Both the position numbers and the translations under genes were made by a program. From positions 62,001 through 126,000 of the forward strand of contig NZ_BCQV01000001.1 in NCBI RefSeq assembly GCF_001552255.1: a DNA stretch of 64,000 nt. Reading direction: 5' to 3'. The notes below the pieces were generated by a model that was not told where the DNA came from, made no database searches, and saw nothing but the letters and a program-made list of their open reading frames with translations. This DNA is from Alicyclobacillus shizuokensis NBRC 103103 (lineage in GTDB: Bacteria > Bacillota > Bacilli > Alicyclobacillales > Alicyclobacillaceae). Below are positions 49,843 through 58,480 of this stretch, one piece after another (position 1 is the first letter of the stretch; the number at the start of each line of letters is the position of its first letter).

Positions 49843-51975
49843 CTACCCCCTAGCATATGCCCCAGACGTTGCCGGACGTTCCTTCCGGACACCCGCCGCG
49901 CTCCCCTCGGCGTCCGGGTGAGCGGCCTCATTGCTGCAAACGACCACGGTTTCCCCCTTGATCCGCTTCTCGACCATGGGATGAGCGCACACCGGGCACA
50001 AAGCTCCGGTCGGCCGGTTCCACAACACATAGTCGCAATCCGGATAGCCGCTGCAGCCGTAGAAAACCCGCCGCTTACCGCGGCGCTCGACCAAAGGCTT
50101 GCCGCATTGAGGGCAATTGACCCCGGCCTCCTTGACGATGGGCTTGGTGTTGCGGCACTCCGGAAAGCCCGGACAAGCGAGAAACTTGCCGTAGCGTCCG
50201 TGCTTATAAACCATCCTGCGGCCGCACTTTTCACAGATCACGTCCGATTCCTCGTCGGCAATTTCCACCTGGTCGAGCAGGTCCTCGGCCCGCTGCAGGT
50301 GCTGCTCGAAGGAGTCGTAGAATTCGCCCAGCAGCCTGACCCAATCAATTTTCCCTTCCTCGACCAAGTCCAGTTCCTGCTCCAGATTTGCCGTGAAGTC
50401 GACATCAATCAACTCATGGAAGTACTGCAGCAAGAGGTCGACCACAATCTCGCCCAACTCGGTCGGATGGAACCGTTTCTGCTCAAGCACCACATAGCCT
50501 CGCTTCAGGATGGTATCGATGGTCGGCGCATAGGTGCTGGGCCGCCCAATGCCCAACTCCTCCATGGCCTTCACCAAACTGGATTCTGAATAGCGCGGCG
50601 GCGGTTGCGTGAAGTGCTGCTCCGGCTGGAGATCGGGTCGCGCCAAGGCTTGATGCGGTTCCAGGGGCGGCAGCAGGCGGGTCTGCTCATCATCTGCCCC
50701 CGCATCGTCGCGGCCTTCCGTATACACGGCCATGAAACCGGGGAAACGCACAACCGAGCCGCTGGCCCGGAACCGCGCCCGCCCCGCCCGAATATCCACC
50801 GTGGTGGTGTCGAGCAGGGCGGAAGCCATCTGACTGGCCATAAACCGTTCCCAAATCAACTTGTACAAACGGTATTGGTCACGCGAGAGAAAGGGCTTGA
50901 CTGACTCCGGATCGCGTGCCGCGGAGGTCGGCCGAATGGCTTCGTGCGCATCCTGGGCCCCGCCCTTGCTGGTATATTGGCGTGGGGCGTCGGGTACATA
51001 CTCCTCGCCGAACCGCTCCCGCAGGTACGAGCGAGCCTCTGCCTGGGCCGATTCGGCAATACGTGTAGAATCGGTGCGCATATACGTGATAAGGCCCACG
51101 GCGCCGCCGGCACCGACGTCCAGGCCCTCGTACAGTTGCTGGGCGACCGCCATCGTCTTGTAAGCGCGAAAGCCCAGTTTGCGCGCAGCCTCCTGCTGCA
51201 AACTGCTGGTGATAAACGGAGGACTCGGATTGCGACGCCGCTCCGCCTTTTTCACCGACTCCACCACAAACGACTCATCGGCAACGGCCTGGAGCAGCTC
51301 GTCGACCGCCGCTCGGTTGGCCAGCGTGGTCTTCTCCTCTCCGTATCCGTGAAAACGGGCTGTAAAGGCCCCCTTGTCAGTCTTAAAACGAGCGTCAACG
51401 GTCCAATACTCCTCCGGTTGAAAGGCGCGAATCTCGCGCTCCCTGTCGACGATCAGCCGCACCGCCACAGACTGGACACGACCGGCTGACAGACCCTTTT
51501 TTACCTTTTTCCACAAGAGCGGACTCAATTGATAACCGACCAACCGGTCCAAGATGCGGCGCGCCTGCTGCGCCTTGACCAGGTCCAAATCCAGCGGCCG
51601 CGGGTGCTGAAAGGCCGCCTTGACCGCGTCCTTGGTGATCTCGTGAAACACCACACGACATGAATCGGACGGATCGACATTCAGCAGGTGGGCCAGGTGC
51701 CAGGCTATCGCCTCACCCTCGCGGTCTGGGTCAGCCGCCAGGAAGATGCGTTTCGCCTTTTTCCCGGCCTCGCGCAGTCCTTTGATGACGTCGCCCTTGC
51801 CGCGGATGGTGATGTATTTGGGCTCAAAGTCATGCTCGATATCCACGCCCAGTTGACTCTTGGGCAAGTCTCGCACGTGTCCCATCGAAGCCTTGACCGT
51901 GTAGCGTTTTCCCAGATATTTGCCAATGGTCTTCGCCTTTGCCGGCGATTCCACGATGACCAAATAATCCGCCAA
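49843..51975 (-). CDS. topA: DNA topoisomerase I
   Basis: TopA relaxes negative supercoils. The 710-residue type IA enzyme has a TOPRIM domain (LVIVESPAKAKTIGKYLG, AADPDREGEAIAWHL), the active-site Tyr in GLITYMRTDSTRI near residue 300, and a C-terminus with three zinc-ribbon-like repeats (CEKCGRR...CPGFPEC, CPQCGKP...CSGYPDC, CPVCAHP...C). The start is TTG at 51973-51975 with GAGGGGGAAA upstream. Confidence 0.97.
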   Translation of the reverse strand: MADYLVIVESPAKAKTIGKYLGKRYTVKASMGHVRDLPKSQLGVDIEHDFEPKYITIRGKGDVIKGLREAGKKAKRIFLAADPDREGEAIAWHLAHLLNVDPSDSCRVVFHEITKDAVKAAFQHPRPLDLDLVKAQQARRILDRLVGYQLSPLLWKKVKKGLSAGRVQSVAVRLIVDREREIRAFQPEEYWTVDARFKTDKGAFTARFHGYGEEKTTLANRAAVDELLQAVADESFVVESVKKAERRRNPSPPFITSSLQQEAARKLGFRAYKTMAVAQQLYEGLDVGAGGAVGLITYMRTDSTRIAESAQAEARSYLRERFGEEYVPDAPRQYTSKGGAQDAHEAIRPTSAARDPESVKPFLSRDQYRLYKLIWERFMASQMASALLDTTTVDIRAGRARFRASGSVVRFPGFMAVYTEGRDDAGADDEQTRLLPPLEPHQALARPDLQPEQHFTQPPPRYSESSLVKAMEELGIGRPSTYAPTIDTILKRGYVVLEQKRFHPTELGEIVVDLLLQYFHELIDVDFTANLEQELDLVEEGKIDWVRLLGEFYDSFEQHLQRAEDLLDQVEIADEESDVICEKCGRRMVYKHGRYGKFLACPGFPECRNTKPIVKEAGVNCPQCGKPLVERRGKRRVFYGCSGYPDCDYVLWNRPTGALCPVCAHPMVEKRIKGETVVVCSNEAAHPDAEGSAAGVRKERPATSGAYARG

Positions 51976-52081
51976 TCTGTTTCCCCCTCAATCCCGGCCA
52001 GCGTTCATGGCTATCCCGCGCCTCCGCTCTGCATCGGCCATGCCTGATGCGTCCGGGTCCGGTGGAGGCTCCACGCTCCAC

Positions 52082-52109
52082 AATGAATAGGTATTCCTAC
52101 CCATTCATT
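52082..52109. promoter_or_regulatory. 12+12 dyad between dprA and topA
   Basis: AATGAATAGGTA and TACCCATTCATT are near-perfect complements (one mismatch that would be G-U in RNA) separated by TTCC. A TTGACA lies 15 bp upstream on the minus strand (52121-52126), so the dyad overlaps the expected -10 region. It may be an operator or RNA hairpin controlling topA. The A/T content contrasts with the surrounding GC-rich DNA. Confidence 0.45.
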
Positions 52110-52139
52110 CTCAGAAACCTGTGTCAACCCATGATAGCA

Positions 52140-53240
52140 TCACCGCTTTTTTGATTGCAAACCCGCTCCTGCCCGGTACCCGCCCCCTGGCGCGCGCTCC
52201 AGCCAGCCGCCTATTTCCAGCTCCAACAGGCCTGCGTACACTCTGGCCAACGGCCAACCCAGACCGGCCGCCAATTGATCGGGGGAAGCGTGCATCAGCG
52301 CCGCTTCGTACAACGCCTGCCACCGCTGCGGAGGGCGATGGGCCTCGCGGTGGACCGAGTCCAAGGCACCGCCCAGGTCGGCGACAAGGTCATGCGGATC
52401 GATCAGCAGGCGCGCCCCGTCCTGAAGCAGCCGATTGGAGCCGCGGCAGTGGATGGAGGTGATAGGCCCTGGAGCGGCGTATACGTCCCTGCCCAACTCC
52501 AGCGCCATGTCGGCCGTCCCCAAGGCGCCGCTGCGTTCTCCGGCCTGAATGACCACAACCACGTGGGACAAGGCCGCCAAGGTGCGATTGCGTTCCGGAA
52601 ACCGATGACGGGCCACAGGCGTTCCCGGGGAATATTCACTGACAAGCAGGCCGTGCCGCTTGATGTGTTCGTACAAAGTCCGATGGGAAGGAGGATAACA
52701 GATGTCGATGCCGGAAGCCAACACGGCCACCGTACACCCGCCAGCCGAGAGGGCAGCCTCCTGGGCCGCGGCATCGATGCCCAGAGCCATGCCGGACACA
52801 ACACAAAACCCAGCTTGCGCCAGCACTTGCCCGGTCCAGCGGGCCGCCTCCAATCCGTACGGCGACGCCCGGCGCGTACCCACCACGCCCACACTGAGCC
52901 TTTTCAACGCCGAAAGCTGGCCGCTGACAAACAGACACAGCGGCGGATAGGTCAGATGCAACAGGGACTTGGGGTAGTCCGGCAGGCCGCGGACGAGGCA
53001 ATGGACCCCTCGCTCCGCCAGTTGGGTCTCGAGGTGAAACGGTCGCGCTCGGCGGCGCCAATCCTCCAACGTCCGCACGGTGGCCGGTTGAAGGCGCACG
53101 GCTTCCGTCCAGTCCCTCGGGTCTGCCTCCCAAACCCTGGTCGCACTCCCGAGCGCCTCGACCAAGCGCAGCAGGCTCGTCCTCTCCAATCCTCTGCACA
53201 TGGCGAGGGCGATGGAACAGGCCTTTTCATCCTCCACCAC
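52140..53240 (-). CDS. dprA: DNA-processing protein DprA
   Basis: DprA loads RecA on single-stranded DNA during natural transformation. The 366-residue protein has an N-terminal helical domain, the extended Rossmann fold with GVVGTRRASPYGLEAA, SGMALGIDAAAQEAAL, GSGID-type AVLASGIDICYPPSHRTLYE and SEYSPGTPVARHRFPERNRTLAALS, and a C-terminal winged-helix-like segment (ASPDQLAAGLGWPLARVYAGLLELEIGGWL). GTG at 53240. It is separated from sucD by a terminator. Confidence 0.95.
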   Translation of the reverse strand: MVEDEKACSIALAMCRGLERTSLLRLVEALGSATRVWEADPRDWTEAVRLQPATVRTLEDWRRRARPFHLETQLAERGVHCLVRGLPDYPKSLLHLTYPPLCLFVSGQLSALKRLSVGVVGTRRASPYGLEAARWTGQVLAQAGFCVVSGMALGIDAAAQEAALSAGGCTVAVLASGIDICYPPSHRTLYEHIKRHGLLVSEYSPGTPVARHRFPERNRTLAALSHVVVVIQAGERSGALGTADMALELGRDVYAAPGPITSIHCRGSNRLLQDGARLLIDPHDLVADLGGALDSVHREAHRPPQRWQALYEAALMHASPDQLAAGLGWPLARVYAGLLELEIGGWLERAPGGGYRAGAGLQSKKR

Positions 53241-53394
53241 GGTATTCCCCCATCTCGCAGGTTTTGGCCCTATTGTGATGGATGTCTCTCCAGACGTCGA
53301 TGACGGATAGGAACAGACGTCTACCGTAGGTAGTCAGCGCCCAGGCAGGCGGCCTGTTGCTTGGGAACCGGAGGAATGCCACATACAATGGAAA

Positions 53395-53420
53395 GCGGCC
53401 CTGGCATGGACCAGGGCCGC
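53395..53420 (-). terminator. Probable terminator of sucC-sucD
   Basis: On the minus strand GCGGCCCTGG-TCCATG-CCAGGGCCGC forms a perfect 10-bp GC-rich stem, followed by TTTCCATT. It is 60 bp after the sucD stop. A second small hairpin (CACTCA/TGAGTG, 53458-53474) sits even closer to the stop. Confidence 0.65.
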
Positions 53421-53480
53421 CTGCTCAGCGACTTTCCTCTGATGTTGTGGTGATGTCCACTCACCCAGTGAGTGCTGGCT

Positions 53481-54386
53481 TCAGCGGGCGGTGCGGCAGG
53501 CCTCGAGCAGCCCGCGATCCTTTAGGTACTGCTCCATGGTCGCCCCCATGTCGGAAGGCGTGGGCGCCACGCGGATCCCGCATTCCTCAAGCTTCTTGAT
53601 CTTGGAAGCGGCCGTGCCGCTGCCGCCGGAAATGATGGCGCCAGCGTGCCCCATGCGGCGTCCCGGAGGCGCCGTGGCGCCGGCGATGAAGCCGACCACC
53701 GGCTTGGTCATGTGATCGCGAATCCACTCGGCCGCCTGTTCTTCCGCGGTCCCGCCGATTTCGCCGATCATGATGACCGCTTCCGTGTCCGGATCATCAT
53801 TGAACATCTTCAGCACGTCTATGAATTCCGTTCCCTTGACCGGGTCGCCACCGATGCCGACCGCGGTCGACTGGCCGATGCCGCGCACGGTCAACTGGTA
53901 GACGGCCTCGTAGGTGAGGGTGCCGCTGCGGGAGACGACGCCGACTTTGCCCGGGACGTGAATGTAGCCAGGCATAATGCCGATCTTACAGGCGCCGGGA
54001 GTGATCACGCCCGGGCAGTTGGGGCCGATGAGCCGGGTGTGCCGGCCCTCCATGAACCGCTTGACCTTGACCATATCCAGAACCGGAATGCCTTCGGTGA
54101 TGCAGATGACCAAGTCCAATTCGGCGTCGACCGCCTCCATGATGGCATCCGCCGCGAAGGCGGGCGGGACGTAGATGACCGACGCGTTCGCCCCCGTCTG
54201 CTCGACCGCCTCGCGCACCGTGTTGAACACCGGCACACCCTCCACGGTCGTTCCGCCTTTGCCCGGCGTGGTGCCGCCCACGACCTTCGTTCCGTATTCA
54301 ATCGCTTGTTTTGTATGAAACAGGCCCTGTTTGCCGGTGATTCCCTGCGTGATGACGCGCGTCTCCTTGCCGACCAAAATACTCAT
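53481..54386 (-). CDS. sucD: Succinyl-CoA synthetase alpha subunit
   Basis: SucD with SucC interconverts succinyl-CoA and succinate with NTP formation in the TCA cycle. The 301-residue protein has the CoA-binding N-terminus ([15 protein letters not shown]), [11 protein letters not shown], and the phospho-histidine motif [10 protein letters not shown] (His near 246). ATG at 54386 is 12 bp after sucC. Confidence 0.97.
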   Translation of the reverse strand: MSILVGKETRVITQGITGKQGLFHTKQAIEYGTKVVGGTTPGKGGTTVEGVPVFNTVREAVEQTGANASVIYVPPAFAADAIMEAVDAELDLVICITEGIPVLDMVKVKRFMEGRHTRLIGPNCPGVITPGACKIGIMPGYIHVPGKVGVVSRSGTLTYEAVYQLTVRGIGQSTAVGIGGDPVKGTEFIDVLKMFNDDPDTEAVIMIGEIGGTAEEQAAEWIRDHMTKPVVGFIAGATAPPGRRMGHAGAIISGGSGTAASKIKKLEECGIRVAPTPSDMGATMEQYLKDRGLLEACRTAR

Positions 54387-54398
54387 CGCAGAATCCCC

Positions 54399-55553
54399 CT
54401 ATACCAAGGCGACGATACGCTGAGCGGCGTCCGCCAGCGAGTCTGCCGCAACAATATTGAGTCCGGACTGGTTCAGGATTTCCTTCCCTTTCTCGACGTT
54501 GGTGCCCTCCAAGCGCACGACGAGCGGCTTGTCCAGTCCAATCTGCCGCGCCGCCGCGACGACCCCGGTGGCCACCACGTCGCACTGCTGAATTCCGCCG
54601 AAAATGTTGACCAGAATGCCTTTGACGTTCGGATCGGACAGGATGAGCTTGAACGCCGCGGTAACCTTCTCCTCGTTGGCGCCGCCGCCGATATCCAAGA
54701 AGTTGGCCGGCTCCCCGCCGTAGTATTTGATGGTGTCCATGGTCGCCATCGCCAGGCCGGCGCCGTTGACCATGCACCCGATGTTTCCGTCGAGCGCGAT
54801 ATAATTGAGGCCAAACTTCGAGGCTTCAATCTCCTTCGGGTCTTCTTCATCCAGATCGCGCAATTCGAGAATGTCGGGGTGGCGGTACAACGCGTTATCA
54901 TCGAAGTTCAACTTGGCATCCAGGGCCATCACGTTGCCTTCCGCGGTGACGACGAGCGGGTTGATTTCGGCGACAGAGCAGTCTTTGTCTACAAAACACG
55001 CGTACAAACCGGTCATGAATTTGACCGCCTTGTTGACCAGGGCGTCCGGAATCTGAATCGCAAACGCGAGGTTGCGCGCCTGGTAGGGCAACAGGCCCAC
55101 GGCCGGATCTATCGTTTCCTTGAAAATCTTTTCCGGCGTCTTGGCGGCCACCTCCTCGATCTCCATGCCGCCCTCAGCCGATGCCATCATGACAACCCTG
55201 CCGCTGGCGCGGTCCACAACCAAGCCTATGTAGTATTCCTTTTGGATATTGGAGAGCTGTTCAATCAACAAACGCTTGACGACCTTGCCCTGCGGGCCAG
55301 TTTGATGTGTCACCAGCGTCTTGCCGAGCAGTTCACGGGCGTTCGCCTCGACCTCCGCAAGCGACTTGGAAACCTTCACTCCGCCGGCTTTCCCGCGGCC
55401 GCCCGCATGGATCTGCGCCTTAACGACAGCCTTTCCGCCCAGCTGTTTGGCATGCTCCACAGCTTCCTCGACCGTGAAAGCGACATGGCCTTGCGGCACC
55501 GCGACGCCGTACTGCGCGAGCACAGACTTCGCCTGGTATTCGTGAATGTTCAT
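54399..55553 (-). CDS. sucC: Succinyl-CoA synthetase beta subunit
   Basis: SucC binds nucleotide and succinate. The 384-residue protein shows an ATP-grasp domain ([25 protein letters not shown]) and a C-terminal [20 protein letters not shown] ligase domain. ATG at 55553 has AGAAAGGAG upstream. It is the first gene of the sucCD unit. Confidence 0.97.
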   Translation of the reverse strand: MNIHEYQAKSVLAQYGVAVPQGHVAFTVEEAVEHAKQLGGKAVVKAQIHAGGRGKAGGVKVSKSLAEVEANARELLGKTLVTHQTGPQGKVVKRLLIEQLSNIQKEYYIGLVVDRASGRVVMMASAEGGMEIEEVAAKTPEKIFKETIDPAVGLLPYQARNLAFAIQIPDALVNKAVKFMTGLYACFVDKDCSVAEINPLVVTAEGNVMALDAKLNFDDNALYRHPDILELRDLDEEDPKEIEASKFGLNYIALDGNIGCMVNGAGLAMATMDTIKYYGGEPANFLDIGGGANEEKVTAAFKLILSDPNVKGILVNIFGGIQQCDVVATGVVAAARQIGLDKPLVVRLEGTNVEKGKEILNQSGLNIVAADSLADAAQRIVALV

Positions 55554-55632
55554 GCGCCGACTCCTTTCTCGCCACGCCCATACGGCGCGGGCATCCCATG
55601 ATCCCCGGGGCCATCGGGGACAATCCTTATAT

Positions 55633-55661
55633 AGGATAAATCAGTCGAAGGGCATTTACAA
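55633..55661 (-). promoter_or_regulatory. Possible sucC promoter
   Basis: TTGTAA (55656-55661) and TATCCT (55633-55638) are 17 bp apart on the minus strand, each 4/6 to consensus. An adjacent palindromic CCTTATATAGG (55625-55635) could offer an alternative -10 or a repressor site. Confidence 0.4.
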
Positions 55662-55668
55662 ATCAAAA

Positions 55669-55690
55669 GTCCAGGGACGCATCCCTGGAC
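55669..55690 (-). terminator. Terminator upstream of sucC
   Basis: On the minus strand GTCCAGGGA-TGCG-TCCCTGGAC is a perfect 9-bp stem with a 4-nt loop, followed by TTTTGATTT. It ends the transcript of the small membrane-protein gene. Confidence 0.8.
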
Positions 55691-55748
55691 GCGACAGGAA
55701 AGTTTGGCATGAATGAGTCCTTCCCGGCGGTCGAAGCCCGTTTCACAT

Positions 55749-56132
55749 CTAGGAGCGGACCAGAAAAACGGCCGAGGCCAGCGAGACGGCCATGCAGACC
55801 ACGAACCCGAGCAACAGCCGCTGCGCCTGCCGATCCCGCAGCACATGCAACGCCAACCCGCAGCCGGCGCCCACAATGGCCAACAGCCAGGTGCAGGCAA
55901 TCATCTGGGGACGCTGGGCCCAGGGTAGGCACGAAGCCATCGCGAGCGCCACGGCGGCTGCCAACAAGACCTTAACCAGGCCGGAGAGGAAGTAGCGCCG
56001 CCACGTCAAAGGACCGCACAGGCTGCGCAATCGTTTCTTCCTGCGGAAGGTACGCAAATCCACAACGCGGCCTCGGTGTGACGGCCGACTCTTCTGGTTC
56101 ACCCGCTGCGTGTGTTCCTTGAAGTTCTGCAC
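55749..56132 (-). CDS. Small membrane protein of unknown function
   Basis: I do not recognise this 127-residue protein. It has a basic, soluble N-terminus (about 45 residues with RRKKRLR) followed by three hydrophobic segments: LSGLVKVLLAAAVALAMASC, MIACTWLLAIVGAGCGLALHVL and LLLGFVVCMAVSLASAVFLV. GTG at 56132 has GGGGGAGA upstream. It is a single-gene unit between yifB (divergent) and a terminator. Confidence 0.65.
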   Translation of the reverse strand: MQNFKEHTQRVNQKSRPSHRGRVVDLRTFRRKKRLRSLCGPLTWRRYFLSGLVKVLLAAAVALAMASCLPWAQRPQMIACTWLLAIVGAGCGLALHVLRDRQAQRLLLGFVVCMAVSLASAVFLVRS

Positions 56133-56321
56133 GTTGTCTCCCCCGCTCCCCGCGTTCGCTCTTGTTTTGATCCTACACGGAAGCCAGCAATTCTGCAATA
56201 TTAAGACAACGTCTCCCGGACACCATCGCCAAAGCGTGGCATCCGCGGTATATACAAACTATACGCAAGGCGGACGGGGCGGCGCCCCAACGACACGAAC
56301 CGACTCTGGGAGGAATGGAAC

Positions 56322-57788
56322 ATGCTGGGAGTCGCAATGGGCGCGGTCTTGGACGGGGTCGAGGCGCATGTGGTGCGCGTCGAAGTCGACGTCAGCCGCG
56401 GGCTTCCCCAATTTTCCATCGTGGGCCTGCCTGATTCCGCGGTCAGTGAATCCAAGCTGCGCATCCGTTCGGCGGTGCGTAACGCTGGGTTCGAGATGCC
56501 GAATCAGCGCATCACCGTCAATCTGTCGCCGGCCAGTGTGAAAAAGCGCGGTGCCGGTCTCGATCTGGCCATCGCAATAGGTATCCTGCGTGCCAGTGGG
56601 CAGCTTCCGCCGGCCACTGCGCCCATCGGATTTTGCGCGGAGGTAGGACTGTCCGGCGCTCTGCTCACAGTTCCAGGCATGATCAACCTGGCATTGGCGT
56701 TGCGGCGGGCCGGCATCCACAGGGTGGTCGTCGCCTCCGAATCGCGAGAGCACTGTATTCCCGTGCCGGGCGTGGATTGGTTCGCGTACGCATCGCTCCA
56801 GGAGCTGGCCACTGACCTGCTCGCAGACGGTCTGGGCAGTCCGCTGGCCTTTGCCGGGTCCCCGTTTCGCGACGGCGAGCGGACGGCCTCCCTCGACGAC
56901 GTCCATGGTCTGACAGCCGCCAAGCGCGCCCTCACCATCGCCGCCATCGGCCGCCACCATACTCTTTTGGTGGGCCCGCCGGGCAGTGGGAAGACCATGC
57001 TCGCGGAGCGCCTGGTGACACTCTTGCCAAGACTGTCGGACAGCGCGGCGTTGGAGGTGTTTGCGATTCACCAGGCGGCGGGTCTGCCCACCCGACCGTC
57101 CCACGTGCCGCCCGTGCGCATGCCCCATCACACGGTCACCGCGGCCGGATTGGTCGGAGGCGGTACGCCGCTGGCGCCAGGCGAAGTCACGCTGGCCCAT
57201 CACGGGTTGCTCATTCTCGACGAGCTCCTGGAATTTCGCCGCCACGCGCTGGAAACGCTGCGAGAACCGCTGGTGCACGGCCGTGTGCGGCTTGTCCGAT
57301 CCGGTCACAGCCGCGACCTGCCGGCGGCCTTTCAGCTGCTGGCGACGCTGAATCCGTGCCCTTGCGGACAACGCGGATTCGCCGACTGCCGCTGCACGGA
57401 TACGGAAGTAAAACGCTACTGGTCGCGCGTGAGCGGCCCGCTGCTGGACCGGGTGGACCTGGTCGTCTCGGTCGCCCCGGTCGATGCCCGCACCCCTGCA
57501 GACACCTTCGTGGCCCCGACCCCCGAGCAGGTGGCGGAGATGCGGGAGGAGCTCACACGTCGTCAACCTGCGCGGAGCCGCACACGTTCCGGAGCCACCG
57601 ATTTTCAAGCCGACGCCAAGGCGTACCTGGAGCAGCTTGGGCAGCGCTTGCATTTATCCCTGCGGGCTCAGGATTCAGTATCCCGAGTGGCCCAGAGTGT
57701 GAGCGTACTGGAGGGCGAAAGCACCGTCAGGTCCGCTCACGTCGAGGAGGCACTGATGCTTCACGGCAACCTCGGGCGCTGGTTGTGA
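56322..57788 (+). CDS. comM: YifB/ComM family Mg-chelatase-like AAA+ ATPase
   Basis: ComM is a hexameric helicase that extends branch migration during natural transformation. The 488-residue protein has an N-terminal Lon-protease-like ChlI domain (PQFSIVGLPDSAVSESKLRI), an AAA+ core with Walker A GPPGSGKT near residue 217 and Walker B LLILDEL, the Cys motif LNPCPCGQRG, and a C-terminal helical lid. ATG at 56322 follows GGGAGGA. In many bacteria it sits in line with dprA; here it is inverted relative to neighbours and ends convergently with yraN. Confidence 0.93.
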   Translation: MLGVAMGAVLDGVEAHVVRVEVDVSRGLPQFSIVGLPDSAVSESKLRIRSAVRNAGFEMPNQRITVNLSPASVKKRGAGLDLAIAIGILRASGQLPPATAPIGFCAEVGLSGALLTVPGMINLALALRRAGIHRVVVASESREHCIPVPGVDWFAYASLQELATDLLADGLGSPLAFAGSPFRDGERTASLDDVHGLTAAKRALTIAAIGRHHTLLVGPPGSGKTMLAERLVTLLPRLSDSAALEVFAIHQAAGLPTRPSHVPPVRMPHHTVTAAGLVGGGTPLAPGEVTLAHHGLLILDELLEFRRHALETLREPLVHGRVRLVRSGHSRDLPAAFQLLATLNPCPCGQRGFADCRCTDTEVKRYWSRVSGPLLDRVDLVVSVAPVDARTPADTFVAPTPEQVAEMREELTRRQPARSRTRSGATDFQADAKAYLEQLGQRLHLSLRAQDSVSRVAQSVSVLEGESTVRSAHVEEALMLHGNLGRWL

Positions 57789-57831
57789 CCGTTGTGCCGC
57801 GCCGCCGCAGCGGTCGGCTGCGTCGGATCCT

Positions 57832-58218
57832 TCACGGCGCTTCCACCGCCCACCGGATGTGTTTGACGTCCGTAACCCGGACGCCGTCGAACAACAGCCC
57901 CAGCACGTCGATCCGGACGTCATCGACAAACTGACTGTACGCGGAACTGGTCAGCAGCCAACCGGCAAGGCGCCGCAATCGCCTTTGCTTGTGTACATTG
58001 ACCGACTCGATGGCCTCCCCGAACGTCAATCCGCGCCGCGTCCGCACCTCAACCAACACCAGTTCCTGACGCGCCCGGGCTACGATGTCAATCTCCCCCA
58101 ACGGGCAGCGCCAATTCTGCTCCAGTACAGCCCAACCCAGGGAACGCGTCAGGTAGTCGACGGCGAATCGCTCACCGATCCGCCCTGTCCACCGCCTGGT
58201 GTCGATGTCGGTAGACAA
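57832..58218 (-). CDS. yraN: YraN/UPF0102 family nuclease-like protein
   Basis: A 128-residue protein of the restriction-endonuclease-like fold. The conserved core is RIGERFAVDYL, then NWRCPLGEIDIVA and LVLVEVRTRRG. The last motif normally reads VEVK; here Lys is replaced by Arg. It starts at TTG (58216-58218) with GGAGG upstream, and overlaps ylqH by 47 bp. The biological role of the family is poorly known. Confidence 0.88.
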   Translation of the reverse strand: MSTDIDTRRWTGRIGERFAVDYLTRSLGWAVLEQNWRCPLGEIDIVARARQELVLVEVRTRRGLTFGEAIESVNVHKQRRLRRLAGWLLTSSAYSQFVDDVRIDVLGLLFDGVRVTDVKHIRWAVEAP

Positions 58219-58444
58219 AGGCCAGCACCTCCGCCACGGCTTCGTAGAGTTCCTCGGGGATCACCGCCTCGACCTCCAGGGACAGCAGGGCGTCGACCAC
58301 CTGCGGATGCTGCACCACCGCGACATCCGCTTGCTCGGCGGCCCGCACAATCGCCTCCGCCACCTCGCCGCTGCCTTTGGCCACGACTCTCGGCGCCCGT
58401 TCCCGGGCTTGGTCATAACGCAGAGCCACCGCCTTCTTCCGCAC
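58172..58444 (-). CDS. ylqH: FlhB C-terminal-domain-like protein YlqH
   Basis: This 90-residue protein resembles the cleaved cytosolic domain of FlhB alone: RKKAVALRYD, APRVVAKGSGEVAEAIV, and IPEELYEAVAEVLAFVYR. It begins where FlhB begins after its NPTH cut, and no membrane part is present. GTG at 58444 has AAGGGGG upstream. B. subtilis has the same gene next to ylqG; the function is unknown. Confidence 0.87.
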   Translation of the reverse strand: MRKKAVALRYDQARERAPRVVAKGSGEVAEAIVRAAEQADVAVVQHPQVVDALLSLEVEAVIPEELYEAVAEVLAFVYRHRHQAVDRADR

Positions 58445-58480
58445 CGGCACACCCCCTTGCCAGAGTCCGTCCGCCACACC

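Noticed and set aside
53646-55601. 651-codon open frame opposite sucD and sucC
   Set aside because: Antisense shadow of two clearly identified enzymes; it crosses their intergenic gap and shows no domain.
56259-57653. 464-codon minus-strand frame opposite yifB
   Set aside because: Composition is typical of an antisense frame and the yifB product is clear on the plus strand.
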